From contig JANYCZ010000034.1 of assembly GCA_025360015.1 (NCBI GenBank), positions 1-64,000 on the forward strand: a stretch of DNA of 64,000 nucleotides, given 5' to 3'. The position numbers were made by a program, and so were the translations under genes. The notes under the pieces are model-generated. The model saw nothing but the letters and a program-made list of their open reading frames with translations, did no database searches and had not been told where the DNA came from. Below, piece after piece: positions 34,901 to 46,900 of this stretch. How positions within the stretch are numbered: position 1 is the first letter of the stretch; each line of letters begins with the position of its first letter. Origin of the DNA: Verrucomicrobiota bacterium (GTDB lineage Bacteria > Verrucomicrobiota > Verrucomicrobiia > Verrucomicrobiales > Verrucomicrobiaceae).

Positions 34901-37900
34901 GGCACGTTGCAATACACCGGAGCGAGTACTTCAACAGATCGTAACTTCACTGTTACTGCCAATGGTGGGACGATTGATGCCAGTGGCTCGGGACCGCTGG
35001 TCATCACGGGCAGCATGACTGCCTCGGCCGCCACCGGCACGCAAACCCTGACTCTGACCGGTGCCAACACCGGGGCCAATACGCTCTCCGGAACGATCAG
35101 CAATGGCACCGGCTCCAACGTCACAAATCTTGCCAAGACTGGCGCAGGCACCTGGGTGCTTGGCGGGGCCAGCAACTACACCGGCACGACGACGGTCAGC
35201 GGCGGCACCTTGCAGGTTTCTGCGCTTGCCAACGGGGGCGTGGCCAGCAACATCGGCCAGTCCTCTAACGCAGCCGCCAACCTGGTGCTCAACGGCGGTG
35301 CGCTGGTTTACACCGGTGCTGCACAGTCCACTGACCGCTTGTTCAGCGTTGGCACGGCTGGAGCCAGCCTTTACTCTTCCGGAACCGGAGCGCTGACATT
35401 CAGCAATATGGGCACCATGGGATTCAACGGCCAGACGGGAGCCCGCACGCTGACTCTCGGGGGCACCAACACCGGAGCCAATTCGATTGCCACCATCATC
35501 GGAGACAATGGTGGCGCGACGTCTCTGGTGAAAAATGCCGATGCTGGCAACTGGGTGCTGGCACCTGCGATGACAACCCAAACAGGGACTACGGCGCTTT
35601 CCACTTCAGTCACTGGTATCAATACAACTTCATTGGCCGTGGGTCAGATTATCAGTGGTCCTGGAATCATACAGGGGACCACCATCGTGGCTATCCCAAC
35701 TCCAGGAACCAGCGGCACCATCACCTTGTCCCAGGCTGCCACTGCGGCAGCCACGGGAGTTTCGCTCTCATTTGCCAGCAGCTCCGCCGCCACAACAGGC
35801 AACACGACCTCCGGAAGCACTGCGGTGGCCAGTATCAGCACCTCGGGCTTGGTGGTGGGACAGGCGGTTTATGGCGCAGGCATTGCACCTGGGACGACTG
35901 TCACTTCCATTGGCTCCAACGCCATCACCCTGTCTCAGGCGGCCACGGCCACCAAGACTGGGGCCGGAATCGCCTTTGTGACCGGCAACAGCTACACTGG
36001 TACCACCACGGTAAACGGTGGAAACCTGCAAGTCGGTGCAGCAGGCATCGGCATGACTGGCCCTGGCGGCCTCATCGTTAATGCAGGCGGTACGGTCTCG
36101 GGCACCGGCATTGTCAACGGTGCGGCGCTCTTCAATGCCGGCGCAATCCTCACTCCTGGGGATAATTTCGGCACTGGCAGCGGGACGCTGACATTCAATG
36201 GCAATCTGCAGCTTGCGACTGGCTCGATTACCAATTTTCAGGTCAGTAGTTATACAGGCTTTGACAGTAATATTGCGGCCCAGCTGGCTGGCGGCACCTA
36301 TGACAGCTTGGGCGGTTATAACACTCGCGTCAGCACCCTCGCATTGTGGAATAGTTATCTCCCAACTTCTGGACAGCATGCCTACCTCAACGTCAACGGC
36401 ACGCTCACACTCAACCAGACCGCCTTTAATGTGATAGACAATGGTCTTGTTGCCAGTGCGCAAGTCGGAGAAGTGCTCAATCTGGGCAACTGGCTCGCCG
36501 TTGATGGCAGTTCCACCTTCAATGTCGGCACCAACTACCGCACGGGTGGCACGGGTGGGGGCAATCTTAATCTGCCCACGCTCAACGGTGGCTTGGTCTA
36601 TGACGTCAGCAAGTTCCTTTCGGATGGTGTCATTGTCATCATCACCACCCCGCCATTGATCCCGGTCAAAATCAGTGCGTATAATCTGGCTGGCAATGGT
36701 TCATGGAATCTCTCTACCAGCTGGTCCCCTGCCGCTGTGCCGAGTTCGACCGCTGGCATCGCTGTCCTCGCTTCTAACATTACCTCGGATGCCATTGTCA
36801 CCTTGGATGGCACCAAAACGGTGGGCAAGCTCATCATAGGGGATCAGAACAACTCCAACTTCTTCACCCTGGCCCAGGGCAGCGGAGGCGGCAGCCTGGT
36901 GTTTGACAATGGTGCTTTTGGCCGGTCCTTGCTCAGCAAGGTGCAGTCCAACAGTGGGACCGTTGGAGTGGATGTCATTGCCGCTCCCGTACTGCTGAAT
37001 GCCGGGCTGAACATCAATGTAAACTCCGGTAATCAGCCCGGACGACTGGACATCAGCGGAGCCATCTCGCAGAGCACCGCCGGCTTGGGTGTGACCATCA
37101 TGGGCACCGGTCGTGTCACCTACAGCGGTCTCACCGCGAATACCTACACCGGTGACACCCGTGTCTTCACCCGCGGTTACGGTGATCCGACTAACGCCGA
37201 ACTGGTGCTTGGCAAAGCGCAATCCATCAACGGTGGCACTGCAACCTTCAGCACTCTTAGCGGTGGCAATCTCGTGACAGTCAGCGGCAACATATCGACG
37301 CAGATACACCCTGGCATGTCAATCACCGGAGTGTCGGCTATTCCTGCAGCTACCACAGTAACCAACGTGGTGTACAACGCAGCTCTTAACCGCACTGAAA
37401 TATCGCTCTCCAAACCAGTCACAAATAATGGTGTCATTGCAACTGGGACTTTTGGGGCTTTCGGATCTCTGGCGTTCAACAGCAGTGCCAACAGCAGCAC
37501 ACTCACGATCTCCGGCAATGTCACCAATCAGCTGGTCACAGGAATGACTCTGGGGGGCAACCCCAATCTTCCTGCGGGAGCTCTGGTGGGCGCGGTCAGC
37601 TACAACTCCGGCAACAACACGACCTCCGTCAGCATGTTCTCCAACATCACGGGTTCCGGTGTGAATGCCCTGAGCACGGCCACAGGCGTGGCGACCACTT
37701 ATGGCACCTTCGCCACCACCACCAGCGGCAGCACCACGGTGACGGTTGGCTCCACTGCCGGTTTCTACCCAGGCATGCCAGTCTCTGGCAACGCGAACAT
37801 CCCGGGCGGGGCCACCGTTGCCTCCGTACTCAACGCCACGCAGTTTGTTCTCTCTGCTGCTGCCAATGGGACGGGAACTGCCGTAACCACGGTCTATGGC

Positions 37901-40900
37901 AGCAATGTGTCCAACGGCGCCATTGCCGGTAATCTCATCATCGGCAATGTGAGCCTGGGCGGTGTGGGTAATGCCGTGGTCGCACTCGCCGGCAGCGACC
38001 AGATTGCAGACACTTCAATCATCCGTTTTGATGCAGGCATCGGCTCCGCCTCGACCGGCAACGGCGGCAACAACTCCTATTTCAAGCTCCAGGGCTATAA
38101 CGAAACGGTGGCAGGGATCTCCGACTACACCGCCAGCGGCGTCATCGAAAACACCGAAGGTGAGGCCAACCCGTATGACAGCACGCTGACACTGAACACC
38201 CTCGGTACGCAGAGCTTCAATGGCTTCCTGCGCAACCGCGCCAACAACAACGGCACGGGTATTTTGAACCTCATTGTCAGCGGTTCTGGCACGCAGATCC
38301 TCAGCCTTGGAAACATCAACTACTCCGGTTTCACCACCATCAATACCAATGCCACTTTGGTGCTCGACTCCACCACGAGCTTCACCAGCCTCATCACCAA
38401 CAACGGCACCCTTGGCCTGCGCAGTTCTGGAGCCAATTTTAACCTCAATGAAGTAGTTACAGGCACAGGTTCCGGCTTCCGGGATGGCAGTGGTGGCACG
38501 GTGACCATCAACTCACCCACCCAGCAGGCCACCTGGACCTCGGGCAGCACCACCGTGACAGTGGGAACGACCGCAGGACTCGTCGTTGGCATGCCGGTCA
38601 GTGCCAACGGGATTCAAGGTGGATCCACCATTGCCAGCATCCTCAATGGCACGCAGTACACGCTCAGCGCCGCGCCCACCGCAAGTTCCACGCTCGCCAA
38701 TGTCAATTACGCCGGCCGCACGTTGCAGGCTGGCGCTGCCTCCAATTCCACGGTCTTAGGCAGCACGACGGTGACTGTGGCAAACACGACGGGATTAACC
38801 GCTGGCACGGCAGTTTCCGGTCCAGGCATTCCTTCTGGTGCTGTGATCCGCAGCATCACCAACGGCACGCAGTTTGTCATTTCCGCCCCTGCCACCGCTA
38901 ACAACAATGGGCAGAACTATGCTTTCGGCAGCCTGGTTTCATTCAACGGCGGTTTCAAGGTCATCGACGGGCCTAGCGCCAGCAGCATCACCAATTTCAA
39001 CACTCCGACCACCGTGGGAGGCACAGGATTCTACATCAAAGGTCTGCAAAACCTCTCGACGGTGAACTGGAACCAGCCGGTGAATGTCGCAGCCGGGGGG
39101 CTGTTCCTCAAGGGCACGGGCGACAACGTCATCAACGGTGCGGTGCTAAACGTTACTTCGGACAGCAACGTCTCCGGGGTGGTGACCATCGCAGGTGGGG
39201 ATCTCCGCCTTAGTAGTGCCACTGGCTCGCTGACCGGCGTCACTGCCATCAACCTTACCGGCAGCGGTAACACGGCCAATAACAACAATACCCTGCCAGG
39301 ATTGAATATTATCAACCGTGCCGCGGTGGTGAACGGCATACTGGACAACAGCGCTAATGTGGCCGACCGCCTGCCAGATGCTGCAGCCATCAACATGAAT
39401 GCGGGGCGTTTGCTCCTGATCGGCCAGGGAGATTCCACGCAACCCACCACGTCCTTTGCTGAAACCCTTGGTGCCTTGACACTCCTCGGTGGCTCAAACT
39501 TCATCGGCAGCTTCTTGAACAATGGGGCAGGTAACAAGCTCACCTTCACCAGCTTTGGCACACGTGTGGCCGGAGCCACGGCGTTTTTTGACTCGCTCAA
39601 TGGCGGTAATGATTCTGGTGGCGTCATCCAAATCAACGGATTGGCCAATGACTCCGCCGGAATTTTGGGCGGTTGGGCGGTTCGCGATACCAGTTCAAAC
39701 GGCACTCAGCTCTTCGAGTGGGCTGCCATATCTGGTGGCACCATATCGAGCTACAGCAGCTATAACACCGTTGGCATCGGCGGGTGGAACAATGCCTTGC
39801 TCAATATTAAAATGTCTGGTGGTAATCAGACATCTGCCGCGAATACGACTTACATCATTCACTCCCTTAACATTCAAGACACCAATGCAAGGACACTCAC
39901 CCTCTCCAGCGGCAGTGTCCTGACTATCGATGGCGGCGGGGTGCTCTCCAGCCGTAACAATCACATCATTGCTGGGCCGGGTTCGATCACAGCAGGTGCG
40001 GGAGCCTCCGGTTATTATGAGATGATATTCCAGACGCCGTCCAACCAGCTTACCGTCAATGCCATCATGACCGATAACGGCCCTAACGCGGTTTCGCTGG
40101 TGAAATCAGGGGCGTCAACACTCGTGATGAATCCAATTTCCACCAAAAATACGACGTATACTGTGGGCAACAATGTCGTTACCGTCACCGCAGGTGGAAC
40201 TGCCGACCTGCGGGTAGGGGCCACGGTGAGCGGCGCAGGCATTCAGGCTGGCACCACCATTAATGTCATCAATGGCAGCTCAATCACGCTTTCTGCTCCT
40301 CCGACCGTCGCTGGTACGAACGTTGCTCTTACCTATGGTTCGGTCAATACGTTCACTGGTAAAACCATTTTGAACGAAGGTGTTGTACAAATCACCCGTG
40401 AATCTGATCTCGGAGCCAATCCTTCCAATTTTGTGCCCGACCAGCTCTTCCTCAACGGGGGGAGATTGGTGGTCAATGACACCATGTCCTTTGACGACAC
40501 CAACCGTGGTGTGACCATCGGTGCCACGGATGGCCTGATCTCCGTGTCAGAAAACCGCATGCTGACCATGGCGCGCACGAACACCATCGATGGCAGGCTG
40601 GGCAGGCTAATTTTTGTGACAGATGCCACTCACGAAGGCGTTTTGCAGATTGCTGGCAACAACAATCTCACGGGTGGCTTGGAGACTAATGGCACTACCA
40701 CCACTGCCACTACCACCATGGCCTCCTCGTTTACCCAGGGGAGCACCATCGTGCAGCTTGGTGCAGGCTTGGTGGATGCCTTGGAAGTGGGCGCCACGGT
40801 CACCAGTGCTGCCGGATTTGGCATTCCCGCTGGCACCACCATTGTTGCCGTTAATACCAACAACGACACCATCACGCTGTCCCAGCCTGTTACCAATAGC

Positions 40901-43900
40901 GGCACCAACGTCAATCTTTCCTACAGCGGCTTCAATGTGATGCGTCTCACGGGCAACAATGACATCGGTTTGATCCGCGTGCTTGGGTCTGCCATCGAAC
41001 TGCGGGGCAACAATATCTTGGAATCCGACATTCTCGTCAACAACGGTCAGCTTAAACTGGGCTACCAAGGCAGCGGGACCAATCTGTTTAACGGCACATT
41101 GACATTAGTCGAAGGTACGGTCCTGCTGCAGAGTCCCACCGCCCTTCAGTCCACCAATGGCTATGCGCTCAATGTTGCGGGCGGGACCTTTGATCTCAAT
41201 GGATACACCACCACGGTAGCCAGCCTCACTGGATCTGGCACCATTACCAATGGCGGCATTGGAACCTCCACGCTGACTGTCAGTTCGGATGCCAGCTTCA
41301 ATTTCGCCGGCATTATCGGTGATGGTGCATCCGGCCAAGGCAATGTTTCGTTGGTCAAAAACGGCCAGGGGGTCCTTGGACTGACTGGCAGCAACGTTTA
41401 CTCGGGACCCACGGTCATTAATGGCGGCATCATCAATGCGAACACCCTGTCATTCGCCGGTTTTGGCAGCAGCATTGGCGATGCGTCCAACGATCCGGCC
41501 AATTTGGTGCTTAATGGCGGTGGATTGAGGTATTACAGCACTTCTTCCGGTGTTACCAACCGCTCTTTCACCCTGGGAGTGGGTGAATCTGCCGGCACTC
41601 TGGTGGCGGACGGCACGCGTCTCAACGCCACCCTCACCATGGGGGATACCTTCTCTCCTGCCGTTGCCTTTACTGGATCTGGCAATCGCACTTTGACCCT
41701 CGGCGGCTCCAACCGCGGGGATAATACCTTGAACCTTGTGCTTGGTGACGGCACAGGCGGTTCGACTTCGTTGTCAAAGATTGGCAATGGCACCTGGATT
41801 GTTGCCTCCTCTGTCAGCAAAGACGGTATCACCACCAGTGGCAGCAACGTGATCGCCATGAGCGACACCTCCAGAATCAGCGTTGGCCAGCAGGTCAGCG
41901 GCAATGGGATTCCCGCCGGTAGCACGGTTGTCAGCATCAATATGGGTGTCAACATCACTATCAGCGCCAATGCCACTGGCAGCGGTGACACCAACGTGGC
42001 GGTCATGGGCAACAGCTACAGCGGTGAAACCATGGTGCTGGCCGGTATTCTTGCCACCACGGTTGATGGTGCATTTGGTGCAAAGGGCGGTGCCGGAGTT
42101 GTGGTGGGTGGGGGCACCGACGGGAGCACGGTGCTGGGCAGCCTGAATGCCACACTGGATCTGCGCAACGTCATCTATTCCACCCTCGAACAGATGTTCC
42201 TGTCCGGGGGCACATTGGCCACAACCACAGGCAACAGTTCCTGGGCAGGCCAGGTTACAGTCTCTGCGAATTCAAATATTTTGGTCAACACCGGTGCCAC
42301 GCTGACGCTGACGGGCAGCATCGCTGGTGGCGGAGCCATAACCCAGCTGGGCGGCGGCACGCTCATCCTCAAGGGCTCATCAGAGCCAACGACGCGCAGC
42401 GTCACTTCGGGTGCCATGGTCCCCAGCTACACGGTGCAGGCGGGCACTCTCCAGCTTGATTACACTCTCAACAATACTTCCAAGCTGTCGACCACCGGAT
42501 CGCTCACACTCGGTGGCAGCCGCCTTGGCGGTGCCGTGGTGCTTGTTGGGGGTTCGAATACGGAGATTGTCTCCAGCACCACCATTTCCTCCGGTGAAAA
42601 CACCATCAGTCGGTTGAGTGGCAGTTCCATCCTGCGTCTCAATGGAATTGGGATCCAGTCTGGCGGCACTCTGAATTTAAGCTCCAACAACATCGCCAGC
42701 ACGGACACCGGCAACATCAATGGCATCCTTGGCGGATGGGCCACTGTGGGGGGCTCCAATTGGGCGACAAGAAGTACCACGAACGATCAGGGAGGGGCGG
42801 TCGTGACTGGAGCAGGGCTTACTTACGGCCAGACGGTGTCTGGAACGGGGATTCCCAGCGGCACAACCATCGTCGCGTTGTCCACCAACGGCGTCAACAT
42901 CACGTTGTCCAATGCTGCTATAGTCACAGCGACGAGCAACCTTACTTTCGGAGCCGCCACACTCAAGACTTCAGGCACTGGGGCAACCACGGCGGCAGGC
43001 ACGACGATTAATCTGACTGGAGCCAATGCCACGAATGGACTGACCATTGGTCAGTCGGTAAGTGGATCGAACATACCGGGCGGGGCGGTGATTGTGGGCA
43101 TCGTGGATGGCAATAACGTTGTGATCAGCCAGCCTGCTTCTGGGACAGCATCTGGCATTGCGTTGACCTTTGGAGCGGCCACTTTGTTTACCAACAGCAC
43201 CGCCGCTGTCGCCACTACATCTGGCAGCTCATCGGCCGTCACCGGGCAGGACGGCCTCATTACGGCTTTCACCAACTACATTCCAAGCAGCGCGACGAAT
43301 GACTGGGTGCTGCCAACGGCGGCAAACTTTGGAGCCAACATGGACATCATCGCTCCCTCCACGCAGAACAACGCCACGCCGAACACCCTGCGGTTCAACA
43401 CCCCCAACAACAGTCTGCCGGACATGACGGTTACCCTGACAGGCACCAATGTCCTGCAGGGCAGCGGCATTCTTGTCACTCCAGGTTTGGGATCTAACGT
43501 GGCGGTCATCTCTGGTACAGGCACGCTCAGCGGCGGTGCAGGCATCAACTCTGATTTGCGCATCTACCAGAATAACACGCTGGCCCCGATGGAAATCTCC
43601 GCAGTAATCGCCAATCTGGCTCCGACGAACCGCGCCGGGATGTCTGTCTCTGGTACTTCGATCATTACCGGCGTGAACGTCGCCGGGCTTGCTCCTGGGC
43701 TTACGGTGTCGGGAACCGGAATCCCGACGGGTGCCACCATCAGCAGCATCGATTCAGTGAACGGAACGATCACCCTGAGCGGCAATGCAACCGCCAGCGG
43801 CACGCCGACACTGAGCTTTGCCGCCGTGGCCAACGGATTGAACAAGATGGGCTTGGGCAATCTTATCCTCTCCGGTCTCAACACCTACACGGGCGTTAAC

Positions 43901-46900
43901 ACGCTCAACGACGGCACGCTTACGGTGCGCCAGTTATCGGTCGAAGGTTTCGCCAACGGTTCAGTCATCACTACCGTCAACTCCACAACTACCAAGGCCG
44001 TTACGTTGGTTGGCACGAATACAAATGGACTTACCTTTGGCCAGACGGTGACTGGCACCGGGTTGCCCCCAGTGCTGAGCCTTAGCACCAACACCACCGC
44101 GGGGAATAATGTGATCGTGGTATCCAACACCACCGGATTGTCCAACGGCCTGCCAGTGGTGGGGGCCGGCATACCTGCGGGAGCGGTAATTCAGTCTATC
44201 AATGGTAACAATATAACGATCAGTGCGGTCGCTACCGCCACGGCAAGTGGTGCTTCGCTCAACTATGGCGGAGCCACCATTGCTGCCATCAACAGTGGTT
44301 CGCAGATCACACTTTCCAACGGAGCAACCATCTCGGCCACTGAAACTCTGAACTATGGGCAGATTGCTGGCTTTAGCGGAACTCTCAGTTCCACTACCAC
44401 GAACGGCAGTGCCACTGTCACGCTCCAGTCGGGCAGCACTGCGGGGCTTACTCCCGGGCAGTCGGTTTCAGGCACCAACATTCCTGTTGGAGCGGTCATT
44501 GCCACGATCATCGATGGCACCCGTTTTACGATGAGCTTGACCGCCGCGGGAAATGGTACCAATAACATTACTTATGCGGACCCCACCTCGCTGCTGCAAA
44601 GTGGAGTAGCGCTTACCTCTACCACCACGAGTTCTGCACGTCTCGTGGTGCCCAGCACCGTGGGACTCACTCTTGGGCAGCCCGTCAGTGGCGGTGGTAT
44701 TCCAGCTGGAGCCGTAATCATTCGCATCTTGGATGGGCACAATCTCGATATCAGCGCCCCGGTCACGAGCACGGGAACGAATAACATCACGTTCAATGCG
44801 CCTACGGCAGTCGCTGCCACCACCAGTGGCAGCGCCAGCGTCACCTTGGCGTCGTCCATTGCCGGACTTGTCGTCGGGCAGTTGGTCTCAGGAACGGGTA
44901 TTCCTACGGGTACCACGATCTCCTCTATCATTAGTGGCACGCAGATTGTTCTCTCTAATGCCGTAACGAACACAGGCTCCGCTACAACGCTGACCTTTGC
45001 GCCGACGATTCTCGGCGGAACCTTGGCGGCCACTACCAGCAGCGGCAGTGCCACGGTCAATTTCGCATCGGCCGTTGCGGGGCTTACTGTCGGAGAGCTG
45101 GTTGCCGGAGCTGGCATACCCGTTGGCACCACCATTGCCTCCATCCTCAGCGGTACGCAGATTGTTCTTTCCAATCCGGTCAATCTTACCTCGACCTCCA
45201 ATTCACTTGTCTTTGCGAGCAGCGCCAGCACATTGGGAGCCTCCACCAATGCTGCCTCCAATTTGCTTTTCAACGGCGGTATCTTTCAATACAATGGAGC
45301 GAGTGCGACATCTGACCGCGGCTTCACGATCAGTGCAGATGGTGTTTTCGATGTCGGCAATGCTTACACCAAGCTGATCCTGGCTGGCAGCATCACGACA
45401 CCTCTGGCTCAAGACAATTACAGGCTGATCAAGTACGGTGCGGGATCGTTGGAATTGCGCGGCACCCTGACACCGAACGCTGGGAGCTATGGTTTGACCA
45501 GCGTGATCGTCAACGATGGTGTTTTGGTCCTCAATGCCACCTACACCGACCAGTTTGTTCGCAACGACGTCGGCAGCCTAAAATTAGGAGGCGGTACTTT
45601 CTCTCTGGTGGGTGCGCCGGATCGCAGCACCTCGCAGAACATCATCGGAACTTTTTCCGCCACCGAGGGCGCGTCAGTCATCAGCGTCTCCAATGTGCTC
45701 AATTCCAATGTGGACACGACGCTTAGCCTGCAGGACTCCAACAATCCGTCCAAGGTGGACTTTCAAAAAGGCAGCACTTTACTCTTTTCGACAAACCCCA
45801 ATGGTACAGGAAATGCCTACATCACGCTTGCCGGTCTGTTCGGCATTGACGTGCAGGTGATTCTGCCTCGCACTACATTTAAGACATCGATTGATGTGCA
45901 AAATCCAGGCGTGAACTATTTCGGATTTGTGGACGCTACAGCTTACCACGTTATTCCTTCTGACAACATTGCCATTGGTGGTGCTGCTGCGCATACCATC
46001 CAGGGCAATCCCGCCAACTGGCAGTCAAACTTGAACGTTACTGACGGATCACAGAGTGCCGACGCCTATTCTGGAGCCACGGCATCCAATGCCTCTGTCT
46101 ATACGATTCGTCTTTTTGACAGCGACATTTCCAGATCCGCCGTCTTCACCGCCGGCAGCAATGTGGTGACTAATGTCAACACCGCCGGTCTTCAGGTCGG
46201 TCAGGTAGTACGTAGTTCGGACAGTACCCTGTCATTGGCGACTGGTTACACCATCACCAGCATTGACTCCGTGAACGGTACCATCACCCTGAGCGGTAAC
46301 GCCCTGAAAACCACTGCCACAGATGCACTTTATGTGGATGCTCTCAATTACAGCTCCGTAACCATCACAGACACACTCACTATCAATGGCGGGGCTATCC
46401 TGCAGACCACGCACGCTGGCAATCACAACAATTCCATTTCCGGGGGCGTTCTTACCAGTGGGCTGGTTAACACCGATGGTGTTTCCGCCGACCTCATCAT
46501 TCACAATTGGAATCCGTCAAAACCCTTGTCCATCTCCTCCGTCATCTCGGACAACACGGCCATTGGCAAGATTGTCAATCTGGTGCAGGACGGTAATGGC
46601 ACCACGGCGCTCTCTGCGGCAAACACCTATTCTGGCAATACCTATCTGCAGGGCGGTGTGATCCGGCTTGACTCACTGCGGGCGTTGCCGCTCGGAACCA
46701 ATCTTCATCTTGAAGGCGGGGTCGTTGGCATCAATTACAATGCTTCATTCAGCTTGGCGCTGGGTTCCGGAGCGGGGCAGTTGCAGTGGGTTAGCAGTGG
46801 CGGTTTTGCCGCCTATGGCGCTGACCGCAGCATCAACATCGGTGGTGCTGGGGCGCTTCTCACCTGGGGAAGCGGCGGCTTTGTGCCGGACAATGACTCC

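Larger units (their letters stand above)
11790..46340 (+). repeat. Dispersed ~55-residue module (about 45 copies) inside the giant gene
   Basis: Consensus by eye: T-T-S-G-S-x-x-V-T-V-x-S-T-x-G-L-x-V-G-Q, then V-S-G-T-G-I-P-A-G-T-T-I-x-S-I, then x-x-G-T-x-[FI]-x-L-S-x-x-A-T-x-[ST]-G-T-x-x-L-T-[YF]. Core positions (nt) include 11850, 12940, 13371, 14336, 14470, 14621, 15761, 15981, 16418, 16587, 18830, 19985, 22380, 22583, 23165, 24645, 26410, 26605, 29712, 30205, 30640, 31227, 31441, 34500, 35662, 35876, 37335, 37565, 37795, 38610, 38820, 40240, 40820, 41906, 42845, 43070, 43715, 44165, 44480, 44695, 44898 and 45110. Degenerate versions occur near 17130, 19130, 32470, 32660 and 46225. Densest runs: 15.66-16.7 kb and 44.0-45.2 kb. 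I know the phrase from other large bacterial and phage surface proteins but cannot name a Pfam family. Confidence 0.85.
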
